Assembly (NCBI GenBank): GCA_024180945.1
Contig: JAKSGN010000007.1
Coordinates: 186,001 to 250,000 of the forward strand
DNA length: 64,000 bases
Reading direction: 5' to 3'
DNA from: Macrophomina tecta
Lineage: Eukaryota > Ascomycota > Dothideomycetes > Botryosphaeriales > Botryosphaeriaceae
The notes under the pieces were generated by a model. That model saw only the letters and a list, made by a program, of their open reading frames with translations, had not been told where the DNA came from and did no database searches. Positions within the stretch are counted from its first letter, which is position 1. Every line of letters starts with the position of its first letter. This document shows, in pieces, positions 33,306 through 45,012 of the stretch. Made by a program: the position numbers and the translations under genes.

Positions 33306-36158
33306 CTACGGCACAAAGCAAGACTCTATAATCACTCCCTGCGCGCCCTGAATAGGTGCAGGCGGCCACTCCGGATCCTCCTTCCACTCCGTCTCAAATT
33401 CCCACTCACCACTCCCCACCACTTCGTCAACCGCGCCATCACCAAGCACGATCCGCGCCTCGCCGTTCGGCGGCACCCTGACGGTCGTCCACATCTTGCC
33501 GTCCTCTGCGCTCACCTTCCAACTGACCGCGTACGGACCGTAGAGGGAGTCGTACGTGGCCGAGACGTGGCGCACGGTGCCGCCGGGACGGGGCTGGACG
33601 AGTGCGGAGCGCCAGCCGGGCGAGGCGGGAGAGAGACCTGCGACGGTGCTGTGCAAGAAGCTGCAAACGGAGCCGAGGGCGTAGTGGTTGAAGGAGGTCA
33701 TTTGGCCGGGGTTGATGGAGCCGTCGGGAAGGAGCGAGTTCCAGCGTTCCCACTGCCGGGATAGGATGATATGTTAGTCACGCAGAGAGACGACTGCAGG
33801 CGCAGAACGAGAAGTAAGAGAAGGACGAGCGAAGACGAAGAAGCCGACGTGGTGATTCAAGAGCAAGAAATCAAGGGGAAGATAAGGTTTACTCACGATT
33901 GTTGTCGCACCCATGCCTACTGGATAGAGCCAGCTGGGGCAGTCTCGCTCTTGGAGCATGCGGTATGCCAGGCCCAGCATACCATTGTCAGCCAGCACGT
34001 GGAGGATGATGGGCGTGCCCGCGAAACCCGTCGTGATCTTAAACGCTTCCCACCGTGCTATCCAATCCATTCTGTCCCGTGCCGTGAGCACCTCGCCCTT
34101 CTCAGCAGACAGCAGGCCGAAGTGGAGCGCCAACGCATACGAAGCGTGGGTGTCGGATGCTAAACGACCACTGCCAGTCACATACTCGTGTCGGAACAGC
34201 TCTAATAGATGCGCGGCCTGTTCGGCGTATTTTTCTGCCTCCTCGGCCTTTTCGAGGGTGCGCGCAATCTTCGCGGCTAGGCGCGTGACATGGATGAGGT
34301 ATGCGTTCGCAATGAGGTACTGATCAGTAGGTCCATGACCCGGCAATTGGGCAGGCGCGCGGGGGTCGAGCCAGTCCCCGTACTGCGGTGTCTTCGTGGA
34401 GTAAAGGCCCGTTTCACCACGCGGAAGGCCTTGCTCCAGCCACAGGCGCATGCTGTCCCATTGTGTCTCCAGGACCTGCTTGTCTCCATAGGCGCTATAC
34501 AAGTCCCAGGGTGTTATGACGGAACAATCAGCCCACACGGCCATCGGCCGCTGCTCTGGATGCCGGGGGGGCATCGGAATCGCAGGGATGATGTTGGGCA
34601 CGACGCCACCGAAGTCCTGCTGATCTGCGTAAAGGTCTCGTAGCCATCCACCGAGGAAGGCGCTGGTGTCGAAGAGAAAGTTAGCGGTAGGGGCAAAGAC
34701 TTGTAGGTCCCCAGTCCAGCCCAGCCGTTCGTCTCGCTGAGGACAGTCTGTTGGGACAGACACGAAGTTACCGCGCATGGACCAGACTGTGTTCTCGTGC
34801 AGTTTGTTGATGAGTTCATGTGAACATGAAAAAGTGCCGGTGCGGCGGAGGTCGGAAGAGATGGCAACTGCAGAGTAATCTTCAAGTTTGAGGGCATCGT
34901 GGCCATTGATCTCGGCATACCTGTACCGCGACTTCGTCAGACTACCAGAAAACCGACGAGAATTCCGCTGAATGGCTTGCCTAAATCCGTGGAAAGTAAA
35001 TTTGGGCTCCCAGCCCTTTGTTTTACCGCCAAGTTTGATCACGTCCCGCGCTTTGGCGGTGCGTAATGGCCTCGTGCCCAACTCGTCGTGCTCCATCACC
35101 TCCGCGTATCGAATGAGCAACTCCTCCTCTTGCGTACCGGCAATATCGATTTCTATCCGCAGCCAGCCCACAAGATTCTGCCCAAAGTCCAGCACTTTTT
35201 TCCCGCTCGGTGTAGTGATAATTTCTTTCGGCTTAAGCTCAGCAACCCGTCTGACTGGCGCCACATCAGGTGCAATGAGCTCCGCCGAGGGGAATGGAAG
35301 CTCTTCAGCGGATGCTTTCGTCTCAGTTGCCGGCGATGCAGTGCACCAATCCGGGGTTCCAATAGTAGTATCGACCACTTCGCCGTTGTAGATCTCAGAT
35401 GCGAGGGTAGGTACGTTATCCAAGTGTTCCCAACTGGAGTCAGTGGCGCATACAATTCTGCCATCGATTTCGAGCTGCGCGAGGAACCCGAGTCTGTCTC
35501 CCCAGATATTGCGCACACCTGGCCGGCCAAGCCGTCCCGCAAACCACCCTTCTCCGATCTCCGCGCCGATGATGTTCAGGCCATCTTTCAGCAGAGGCGT
35601 GATGTCGTATGTCTGGAAATGCAGCCTGTGGTGGTAAGACTGCCAGCCCGGAGCAAGGACTTCGTCTCCCACAACCTTTCCATTGATCTGGACTTGGTAG
35701 AGACCGTGTGCTGTGGCGTACAGACGAGCGGCACCAACACTTTTGGACAAGCTGAAGGTTTTTCGCAGCCTGAACGGCGACTTCGGTTCGTCCTTGGGCT
35801 GTGGCGGACCGGATATCAGCTTAGCAATCCAGTCGGATCGCTGGAGGAGTGCCGCCTCAATGGTTAAGCTCGCCCAGCCAGTCTCAGAGCCATCTTTGCC
35901 CGTAGCACGGACTTTGATGTAAGCTGTCTCACGTGAAGATAATGCGGCTGACGGCCATGGCACGAGGATGTTCTCTGCCGAGTCCACGTGGTAGGCCTCT
36001 TTGTTGTTGCCACGGGCGATGACGAGATCGTACGAAGCCTGCCGCCATCCTTTTACGGCAGTGGACGCAAAACGCCAAGATAACCGCGGCGAGCCGGTAG
36101 AGATACCGAATCCGTCATGGTGATGCTCTGCGCGGAGTTGAGCAATCTGCACGGTCAT
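33306..36158 (-). CDS. Alpha-L-rhamnosidase, glycoside hydrolase family 78
   Basis: It cleaves terminal alpha-L-rhamnose from plant glycosides or polysaccharides. The exons are 36158-34981, 34920-33897 and 33752-33306, giving 882 residues. The first intron (34921-34980) has a GC donor (AG|GCAAGC to TACAG|G) and is 60 nt, so the frame stays open if it is missed. Removing it restores the family motif FHGFRYAEING. The N-terminal sandwich modules (SPRLSWRF, YATAHGLYQVQING, APGWQSYHHRL, GEGWFAGRLG) precede the (alpha/alpha)6 catalytic barrel. That barrel has CPQRDERLGWTGD (catalytic acidic residues, near residue 450) and a final beta domain with SFNHYALGSV and VRVPPNGEA. There is no signal peptide, so it is probably intracellular. 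It is transcribed divergently from a sugar transporter 429 bp away. Confidence 0.93.
34921..34980 (-). other. GC-AG intron inside the rhamnosidase gene
   Basis: On the coding strand the intron runs from GCAAGCCATT to CGCGGTACAG, with TCTGAC as the branch site about 20 nt from the end. Splicing joins ...FHGF-R to YAEING in frame. The unspliced 60 nt encode an insertion absent from the family motif. Confidence 0.85.
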
Positions 36159-36587
36159 GTTGAGGGGCGGCCAAGCGTTACGGGCCTGCTGTCAATTTGC
36201 AAGCCTGGCTTTATTTCAACCGACCTCGGTCATGTTCTCATCCGACCCTCAGGAAGCTCTTCGGGGTTCGCACAAGGGATGCCGAAAGACTCGGAGTGCT
36301 GGACCTGATGTGTCGGATATCGGGAGGCTCATCCCTTTCGGCTTACTGTGCTGTCCCCGCGTTCGCCCCCCGCACCCCCACTTCCCCGCGATCTCCCTGC
36401 ATTTCCAAGATCCCACTTGTCGAAGAATGGGAAATGACCTGCCTGGGGATAGTCTGACAGCCTTGGCTCGGGGAAGTTACAGCCGATGCTCGGGCATGTC
36501 AAATTGCGTGCTATCCATCTATGCCCACGTCTCCACCACTGATCCAGATCGATGTTTCATCCTTTTTTTCCGAGACAGAAGGACAAA
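36159..36587. promoter_or_regulatory. Divergent promoter region of rhamnosidase and sugar transporter
   Basis: These 429 bp separate two divergently transcribed genes of related function, so they probably contain shared regulatory sites. I cannot name a specific binding site from sequence alone. Confidence 0.55.
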
Positions 36588-38557
36588 ATGACAACTGCAA
36601 AAAGTAAAGATGCGGAGGACCTCAAAGTCGGTGTTGAGCGGCGCGAAACAGAGGAAGCACAGCACAAAGCCCCAGGGGCCCTGAAATCTTCCCACGATGA
36701 ACTGGGACTGTGGGCAACGGTTCGCCAATTCCGCAAGGTAAGCCGCATTGAGACCTGAAGGAAGCGAGGCAGTGACTGACTGTCTGCAGGCCGTCCTTGT
36801 TTGCAATATGCTATGTATAGCAGCCGCCGCCGATGGTTACCAAATCACACTCAATGGTACGCACTCTCGTCCAATCCTGGTTGTCCCAGCGGATGACGAT
36901 ACTGAATGTTCATCCAGGAAATATCATTGCTAACCAAGGTTTCATCAATCACGTCGGCTTCCGAAATGCGGAGACAGGTGAATACAATCTAAAGGCGTCG
37001 TATACGGCGCTCTGGGGTGCAATGCAATCCCTGGGCCAGCTTGTCGGAATGCTGCTCCTCAACCCCGTATCGGATCGGATTGGCCGTAAGATGATGCTGT
37101 ACCTACTTTGGATCATCCTCGCAGGGGTATGTTGAACACCTGAGACTCTTTAATTCCAGAATAATACTCATTTCCATTCCGCAGTCGTTGATGCTCGAAA
37201 CATTCGTGCGTGACTGGAAGGACTGGACCGGAGCCAAAATACTTGCAGGCATCGGCGTCGGCTGCGTTCAAGCAACGCTGCCGGTCTACATCAGCGAGTG
37301 GTCCCCAGTCAATATTCGCGGAGCCATGGTCCTCGCATACGGTTTCTGGAACGCGTTCGGCAAGTTCCTGCCCCCGCTAGTGCTGACCTTGGTCCAGGCG
37401 GAAGACCCGCTGAATTACAAGGTGCCCATTCTCACGCAGTGGGGGTTCCTGGGACTGATGCTTCCCATACTTATCTGGCTGCCTGAGACCGCTGGTAAGG
37501 CTATCTTTTCCAGATTCTCAGGAACAGACTACCACTGATGCTTTTCTATTACAGCGTACTACGCTATCCGCGGCCAGGATGACAAAGGCAAAGCAACGCT
37601 GCGTCGGGTGAACGGCGGCGTCCCAGGCTACAATGTCGAGGCCGAATACGCTATCATCAGGAACACCACCCTGGAAGAGCTCCACAGGCAGCAAGAACTG
37701 CAGCCGCAGGGATGGCGTCAGCTGCTTGACTCGTACCTCGAAGTGTTCCGCGGCCCCAACGCCCGGCGCACGCTGGGCGCTGCCCTGCCCATCTGCACGC
37801 AGCAGCTTACCGGCCTCGCCTTCCTGAACGTCTATGCGAGTCTATTCTTCAAGCAAAGCGGCTTCGATAACGCGTTCCTCATCACGACAATCCTGAGTAA
37901 GTAGACCAAGGACCTCACCGGTTTGCTTCTTTTCCTGACATTCCGTCGTAGCCGTCATCTCCTTCGCCACCGCCACATGCCTCATCCTCGCAACCGATAC
38001 CTTCGGCCGCCGGCCCGTCGTGCTTGCTAGCGCTATCGGCTGCACCGTCGCCATGCTGCTGGTGGGCATCCTCGGACAAGTCGAGAAGACGAAGCCGCTG
38101 CAGAACTTCCTCATTTTCGTGGCGTGCGTGTGGTCCTTCTTTAACAACGCCCTGGGCGGCCTCGGCTGGGCCTTCGTCGGCGAGGTCGCTTCGCAGAACC
38201 TGCGCGCCAGGACAGCAGGTGTGGCCGCCGCGTCGTCCGTACTCTTCGGTCTGACATTCAATACGGCGCTGCCTGTCATGAGTAAGTGCTTTGTCCGGTC
38301 GTGCTACGTGTGGCCCGAAGGCCTTTTAGCTAATAGCCGGGATTCGTGCAGTCGATGTCGAGGGCGCGAACTGGGGCTACAATACTGCATGGCTCTTTTT
38401 CGGAACGGGAACGTGCATGTCTATCCTCGGGTGGTTCTTTGCCCCGGAGCCGTCGCGCAGGAATGCTGCGGAGCTGGATGAAATGTATGAGAAGGGCGTG
38501 CCAGCGTGGCGGATGCGAAACTATGTCACAACTGTTCAAACACAAGCGCAAGAGTAG
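36588..38557 (+). CDS. MFS sugar transporter
   Basis: A 12-helix plasma-membrane sugar/proton symporter of the fungal hexose/maltose/lactose permease class. Seven exons are joined without frame error: 36588-36737, 36790-36856, 36918-37126, 37185-37494, 37555-37896, 37952-38281 and 38352-38557, giving 537 residues. Motifs: AAADGYQITLNG in helix 1, SDRIGRKMM in the loop after helix 2, IGVGCVQATLPVYISEWSP, the intracellular PETA where PESP is usual, a long central loop, QQLTG in helix 7, DTFGRRPVVLA, and a final AGVAAASSVLFGL region. The soluble N-terminus is about 50 residues. Its placement opposite the GH78 gene suggests uptake of rhamnose or rhamnosides; that specificity is inferred from context only. 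Confidence 0.93.
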
Positions 38558-39239
38558 GACGTATATTTGGGATGGGGGTTTGCCATGAGGAGTTCAGACC
38601 GAACTCAGAGCTCGACGAATTACACTTCGGAACTGACCCTGTTGCTTGCACGACGACCCAGTATGTAAATCAGGGGACTGTTAAGGCCCGGCCCGTTGCG
38701 GATGTGGCTGACTATGAACAACGGAACGGTAGTCTTAGTCTGCAACGAGCATACTGGGGCCGTAATTCTCTTGAATCGCTCCTCCGGATCAGCCCATCCC
38801 GTTCGAAATCATCTAAGAGGCTATACCGTGTAAGAAGCTCAAAAGTTCCGTTCGCTGCCGCCTTTATCCCCTTTGGATGGCACTTAAGGCAATAATTCCG
38901 CTTAATATACTGCCAACCACTTGGCGTCATATCCAGCTCTTTAAATCGGTCCTTTTTCCTTCGCTCTTGAATAAAGTAGGCGAGCTCTATTTGGCAATGA
39001 AAGACAGCGCGTGGCCAATGAGCTATCGGGAAGGTTGACTAGTAGGTGGGACAGCGCTTGCTTGCCCTCGGATCGTAAGGGAAGTTTGCAGATCAAACGA
39101 CGGAAAACGGATCGACAGTACCCGATACACTCTGCATAAAACCATATAATAAATATCGTCAACTGTTTCGCCACAGTCTTATCATGAGATATCGACAGCA
39201 CCCGCACAAAAACACAAGATCAAAAGGAGAGAGCTACCA
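38558..39239. other. Intergenic region without gene
   Basis: 3' flank of the transporter and promoter of the monooxygenase-membrane fusion gene. No supported frame. Confidence 0.6.
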
Positions 39240-41934
39240 ATGCCGGAACCAAATTTCAAAGTCATCATTGTCGGGGCCAGCATCGCTGGCCTGACTATGG
39301 CAAACTTGCTTCAGAAGCTCGGCATCGAATTCGTGGTGCTGGAGGCATACGGGACCGTGGCTCCTCAGCTTGGTGCGAGCATTGGACTTCATCCCCACGG
39401 ACTGCGGATCCTGGATCAGGTCGGATGCTATGAGAACATTTTGGAGTTCGCCGCGAATGCAGATAAGACCACCGTGAGGGACGAAACAGGGCGTGTGCTG
39501 TTTTCGCACAAGACCGCGCGTCTTGTGAAAGAAAGGTGCGAACTGTCTGACCATCTTACGTCCCTGCCGTCCTCTTCGTACCAGTTGGCACCTCGGTCTC
39601 GTCGTATTTCATATTACCATGACGCTGTCTATGCGAAAGGCTGATTAGAACCCGGCAGGCACGGCTATCCAACTATCTTTCTGGAACGGCGCAGCACGAT
39701 TCAAGTTCTGTATGACCACATCCAGGATAAAAGCAAGGTTTTCGTGAACCAGCGTGTCAATCACGTGGAGCTCTTGGGAGATGGTATCCGTGTTCGGACA
39801 ACTGCCGGTCAGATGTTCGATGGAAGCATCGTGTTGGGAGCAGACGGAATCCACAGCGCCATTCGGGAGGAGATGTGGCGGCTCGCTAACGAGCTCGAGC
39901 CCGGGTACATTCCCGCAGGAGTTAAAGATGGTGAATAAAAACGACGGCCTTCTCTCTCGACGGTACGCATGGGATGCTGACCTCAGTACGATAGCTATTC
40001 CAACCGAGTGGGGTTGCATATTCGCCATCTCAAAGCCGACGGGCGATATTAAAGCGACGGATATCAACGTGACCCACAAGAAAGGGGGAACGCTGGCATG
40101 CATGTGTGGACAAGGAGACCGGCCGTTCTGGTTCTACTTCTTCAAGCTCGACAAGCCTCACTACGGGTATCCCGTGCCTCGGTTCACGAAAGAAGATGAG
40201 CAGAGGATAGTGCAAAAGGAAGGGGATCTGCCTGCGACAGAGCAAGTTCGTCTGAAGGACCTCTTCGCCAACGTCGAGTTTTCTACCACCACAGCACTTC
40301 CACACCATGTGTACCCGCAATTCTTTTTCGACAGAATCTTTCTCGTCGGTGACTCGGTCCACAAGGTGAGATCCTTCTCTTCCTTTGCTTCCGAGCACAC
40401 TCCAGGAACCGTGCTGATCCACGAGTAGTTCAACCCCCTCTCAGGACAAGGCGGCAACAGCGCCATCGAGACCGCTGCAGCCCTGGCTGATAGGCTGGCA
40501 AAACTGGCCAAGGAAGCTGAACACGGAAATAAGCCAAGCAGCGCCCAAATTCGCGCCGCCTTTGCCGAGGTGCAGAAGTCACGGCAGCCTCGCGCACAGG
40601 CTCTGGTGGACGCCAGCATCACTGCACAGCGCATATCCGCATGGGACACACCGGCGCTCAAGTTTGTAGACACTTTTGTAGCACCCCTGCTACTGGACAC
40701 GCCCGGCCTTGCGGATCAAACCAGCAAACCGGTTGTCGGCGGCGTGAGGGCGCACTCGCTGCCGCTCCCCAGCGTGCCGCACACCATCCCGTACAATGAC
40801 GAGCTGCACCGCACGCCGAAGCCGAGGACGGCATCCGGGCTCGTGAGGGTAGCCCTGCACCTGGGCCTCCTCGGCGTCATGATCCGGCTCGTCCTCTCCA
40901 TGCTCAGCGACGGGATGCTCGACCGGCTGCACGAAGCCGTCAGAGCCGGCCCTCGCGGCGACTCCAGCCCCCAGTACAGCACTCCCTTGAACTTCGACCA
41001 CGTCCCCCTGATCGGGCAGATCCTGAGCGGGCTGGTGGTCAACTACTTCCCGGCGACGGAGATGTGGCACCTGGATTTCCGCCTGCTGACGTTCTACCTC
41101 TCCATCTCCGAGTTCGTCGTCTTCGCCGTCTGGATGCTCGAGGCGTGCCGCGCGCGCTCGAAAAAGCCGCTCTCGCCGAGCAGGTGGGCGCTCCCGTACG
41201 GCATTGTGTCGCACCTGAGCGCCGTCGGGATTGGCGCTCCGCTGTTCTTCCTGCTCGACACGCTCGCCACGGGCGCGCCCGCCGCATCCTGGCCGACGGC
41301 GACGCACGTCGAGCCGCACGAGGCGCGGGCCATCCTGCCCGCGCTGATTCTCGGCATGCTCGTGCCGACGCTCCTCGCATTCGCGCCGTTCCTGGAGAGC
41401 GTGACGCAGCAGTACGTGCTGGTCGGCTGGTTCTTCTTCCCCGCTGCGCTGGCCATCTTGAGCAAAATCTTCGCGGCGGCATCCAGCAAGAACTCCGCCG
41501 CCGCAGACCTCCGCGCAAATCGGGCACGCTCCCTGGCGCATGTGCGCGTGCTCTTCGGCTTCTCGTTCGCCATATCCGCCCTCGCGCATCTCCTGACGCT
41601 CGGCGTCGCGCTGACGTCACCCGACGCTTCGATCTCCGCTGTCTTCCTCTTCCGCGGCGAGCTGCAGGGCACTGGGAGGCTGTCGGCGTTCGCGGAGAAC
41701 CACAACGCGTTCTTGGTCGACTACTACGTCTTGATGGCCTCGAGCTTAGTTTGGGCAGTGGGATGCATCCGGGACCTGGAGAGGAACGGACTGGTTGCCG
41801 CTGTGAATTGGCCTGGGGTATTCTTCGGCGCTCTTGGTGGTGCTGCCGTCTGCGGGCCTGCGGCTGTGGTTTCTGCGATCTGCTTTTGGCGGGAGACGAA
41901 GATGGCGTGGACGCCGAAGACGAAGGGGGCGTAG
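39240..41934 (+). CDS. FAD monooxygenase fused to a polytopic membrane domain
   Basis: Exons 39240-39535, 39659-39930, 39995-40365 and 40429-41934 join exactly in frame to 814 residues. Residues 1-430 form a PaxM-type flavin monooxygenase: VGASIAGLTMANLL (Rossmann loop), GADGIHSAIREEMW (DG motif), DRPFWFYFFKL, and FLVGDSVHKFNPLSGQGGNSAIETAAALADRL (GD motif). The codon for the last junction is CACAAG|TTCAAC. Residues ~450-805 contain about eight hydrophobic helices, for example LVRVALHLGLLGVMIRLVL, LTFYLSISEFVVFAVWML, VLVGWFFFPAALAIL and VLFGFSFAISALAHLLTL. This places the enzyme in a membrane, probably the ER. PaxM-type enzymes epoxidise prenyl chains, and separate membrane cyclases act after them. 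Whether the C-terminal part is a cyclase is unknown. The third intron boundary (TAG at 39994) was chosen over a nearby CAG because only it keeps frame. Confidence 0.85.
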
Positions 41935-42213
41935 TGACTTTCAAGTACCCGAGCTGGTCTCGTCCGGATCATACTTCCGGTGCACCGAGACATTGACCGG
42001 CTTTTTAAAGGGCAAGGTACATCGGTGGGGAGTCGAAGCCGTTATCCGGACGCAGATATCATACATAATTTCCGAGACCTATGTCTAGACTACTGCTTCA
42101 GCTGCGAGTCAGTGACTGGCGTCACGCCTGTGTTCTTACAGGGCTGATCTGAAAGCTCGGTCATTCCGCAAGAAGGGTTAGAAAACGACGGACGAATAGC
42201 TGATTCAAACCAA

Positions 42214-44115
42214 TCATACGAGTTTTATGGACTGGGGTGCATATCCCTCTGTCAGGTCTTTCCCTGACGGGTTGCAGAAGCAACCAACCCGCATGTAAGT
42301 CCCTGAATCCTTGGTAGGTTGAAGTATGAGTCCTGCGAGGTCATCTATCAGAGAGATTCGTGGTGTCTGGCTGGAATAATGGAGAATCGGAAAAGCCATC
42401 ATGTCTTGTGAACTCAATGGCCAATCGAGGTTGTCTAGATACACATTTAAGAATATGGAGTTGCTGAGTCTACGTCTCTTCGGCGTTTGACGCAAATTGT
42501 GGCCCTTGTAGAAGCTTACTCCGCTCATAAGTTCACCAGTGAAAGCGAAAGGGCAGCGCTCTTCGATAATTCGGGTGACGCGGCAAGGTCGTATTACTCC
42601 GCATAGAGTGATTTGTGCACGGATAACTCGTCCGTAAATGTTCTGCTCATCCACAGGAAGTATTTGGGTGCTTTCAACTGTTGTTTGCACTGAACATGTG
42701 TTCCGTTCAGCATCAGGCTTGGGGAACTGGATCCTGCCATCCAGACTTGCCCAGCTCCATGATGGCCCGCGGTAGAGGCCCTCTCTGCTTGAGCGTGGTG
42801 ATTGCTCAAGAGGGCGGTCTTGCAACGAACACCACACAAGGTCCTGTGGTAGGTGGGAACGAAATAACCCGGCGCAGTAATTGTCCCCAAAAAAGGCCCC
42901 AAATCGCTTTGCCACTCCAGCAATGGCTACAAGTCTGTCTTTATCTGGCCTGCTGAGGTCTGCCCTAGTGTAATGTTCCAGGATTTGATGCCACGATTCT
43001 ATTTCACTTAATGGCCAATTGCTGGGCAAGCCCTTCTCCGTGGAAACTTGCGCTGCTTGTTTGGGCAATGGCATCTTGAAGGGAAAGAGTGTTGGCATGG
43101 AAAAAGGTGACAACGCCTCGAGCCCAGATGGGAAGGTCTCACTTCGTAGAAACTCTCCCCTGCATTCCCAGAAAATGCGGTCATGACTGAAATGGACCGT
43201 TCTCGGTGCCAGCAACCTCTCCTGGACAACCCACGCACGACTAGCGAGGGTTGATAAGTTGATAGCAACGAAACTGTCGGTTCTGCTGTTTAAAACAGTC
43301 CAAGTTTGCTCATCGACCCCATCTGGCGCCCACGAAACGTCACACCGCCGTATAGTGTGTGGGTTGCGTCTGGCGAAAGCTCCTTTAGAGGGGCCTTTGG
43401 CGTGTAGGATGGAAATATTGAGATGACAGTTCAGATACACATCTCGCATAAGAGAAGCATGCTCTCTCCAATCTTCAAGGTGACCATGTCCCTCTTGAAG
43501 TATGCAAAGGCTGTCGATCCACAGGTAACGGATCCCCAAGCGTCTTGTGAACAGAACAGCGTCCCGAAATGATTGCGGTAGCTTCGCCAGTGGCAGCTTG
43601 TTTGTGAAGTCTGCTTCATTTTCCGAAGTGAGACGAACAAAGGACTCTTGGCCCCAGCAATGGCTTAGCGTTGTGTATTGGCCTTGTGGAGGCTCTAAAG
43701 CTGTCAGAAGCAGGCGAGGGGCACGGGCTTCCAGATCCAACAACCTTTTCGGGTACCACTTTGGGTTTCGTTTTGGATCACCACTCTCGCAATCCGGATG
43801 TGCCGTAACGCACTCATGCAGCCAGTCTGACGCCTGAGCAGCAACTTTCCTGTGACCTGTGCTTCTCGGGAGACTTTGGAGTGTTCCACAAGGCCTAACG
43901 CGCCAGGGTTCCATAGATAGGTCCATCGTGGCAACGCTAAGTAGATTGTCTGAACCACTAAGAGGATCAACATGTGGTAACGGTACTATCTGGAAGGGTA
44001 CTTGGTGGTCATATCCGGGCGTGAGAAAAAGGTGCAACAAAATTATCTCCTTATGTGTCCAAAATTTATTTATGACATAGTCGAATTTCAATGTGATGGG
44101 ACCCCCTCCCTGCAT
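42214..44115 (-). CDS. HET-domain (heterokaryon incompatibility) protein
   Basis: A putative allorecognition or cell-death protein. The 633-residue frame has the three HET blocks: QYTTLSHCWG, LGIRYLWIDSLCILQ with DWREHASLMRDVYLNCHLNIS, and SRAWVVQERLLAPRTVHFS. The long C-terminus includes ITRADLSRPDKDRLVAIAGVA-like and GLYRGPSWSWASLDG blocks typical of this class. The N-terminus may be longer. The same frame continues upstream of 44115 for about 33 codons, including SGCKICLGL, as in other HET proteins. It meets a TAG that could be an intron acceptor (GGTTAG|AG near 44213). I kept the first Met of the long frame. Function is inferred from the domain only. Confidence 0.85.
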   Translation of the reverse strand: MQGGGPITLKFDYVINKFWTHKEIILLHLFLTPGYDHQVPFQIVPLPHVDPLSGSDNLLSVATMDLSMEPWRVRPCGTLQSLPRSTGHRKVAAQASDWLHECVTAHPDCESGDPKRNPKWYPKRLLDLEARAPRLLLTALEPPQGQYTTLSHCWGQESFVRLTSENEADFTNKLPLAKLPQSFRDAVLFTRRLGIRYLWIDSLCILQEGHGHLEDWREHASLMRDVYLNCHLNISILHAKGPSKGAFARRNPHTIRRCDVSWAPDGVDEQTWTVLNSRTDSFVAINLSTLASRAWVVQERLLAPRTVHFSHDRIFWECRGEFLRSETFPSGLEALSPFSMPTLFPFKMPLPKQAAQVSTEKGLPSNWPLSEIESWHQILEHYTRADLSRPDKDRLVAIAGVAKRFGAFFGDNYCAGLFRSHLPQDLVWCSLQDRPLEQSPRSSREGLYRGPSWSWASLDGRIQFPKPDAERNTCSVQTTVESTQILPVDEQNIYGRVIRAQITLCGVIRPCRVTRIIEERCPFAFTGELMSGVSFYKGHNLRQTPKRRRLSNSIFLNVYLDNLDWPLSSQDMMAFPILHYSSQTPRISLIDDLAGLILQPTKDSGTYMRVGCFCNPSGKDLTEGYAPQSIKLV

Positions 44116-45012
44116 GGTAGAGGAGGAAATGTACTGCTGAAGCCCGAGGCAGATCTTACAGCCGGAGCGAGCTGCAGACTCGACGTGTTCAAGGCTGGCA
44201 TGGTGATCTGTTCTCTAACCCCAAGTCTACTGCTGGTTGACTGGGCGAAAGATAGATAAGCACATGGCGCAAAGCATTTCGGACGGCGTGCGACGCGCGG
44301 CAGCGCAAATATCTGCCTGAGGTGTTGGTGGAGGGGCGGGAGGCAGATGAGAAGTTGCGAGGGGAAATGGGATCCTGCTTTACCCCACCGTAAGCAGACA
44401 TGGGAAGGCAAGACAGCCAATCAGCCTTTGCCCGACGCCCTGCGCGCCACGGCCACTACGAGGCTGCCTGGCTAGGCAACAATGGAACCCACAACATCAT
44501 CGTGAACCGAACCTGTATTTGCGTGACTCTACCCATCTGCACTTTTGTCTTTTTTAGAAGCTCATGCTGACATGAACGTTAAGTCTCACGGGAGATTAGA
44601 AGCACCGGGGCAACTAAGGCATAGCGAGCGCGAGTTTTGAAGGAGCCTAGAGGCCGGCAAGGCTGTTGGGTGCACCGGAGCTGGAGTTTTAAAAGCGTAC
44701 AAGCAAGACCTCGTTCTGAATTCATCGATCTACCGTCGCCGAGTGTCAGATACGCGACATTTATATCTTCAATCCAATACCAAGCCATCTCGTGGAATCG
44801 AGATACGAACAGACTTGAACCTCTTCATGAGCCACAGGACGACGAGTTGATCGCCTATGACAGTGGAAGATGAACACCGAAACCAAAGCCAACCAACGCC
44901 TGCCGCCCCGTCAGCCCGCAGAAGGCCAGAGCAGAGATCATGTGCATCCAACTGGCTCCACATCCTTCATCACACAAGGCTTCTTACCGCCCGCATTCCC
45001 AGACGTCGCCCC
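44116..45012. other. Intergenic or 5' region of HET gene
   Basis: It may contain a short 5' exon of the HET gene at about 44116-44213. Otherwise I see no supported gene. Confidence 0.45.
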
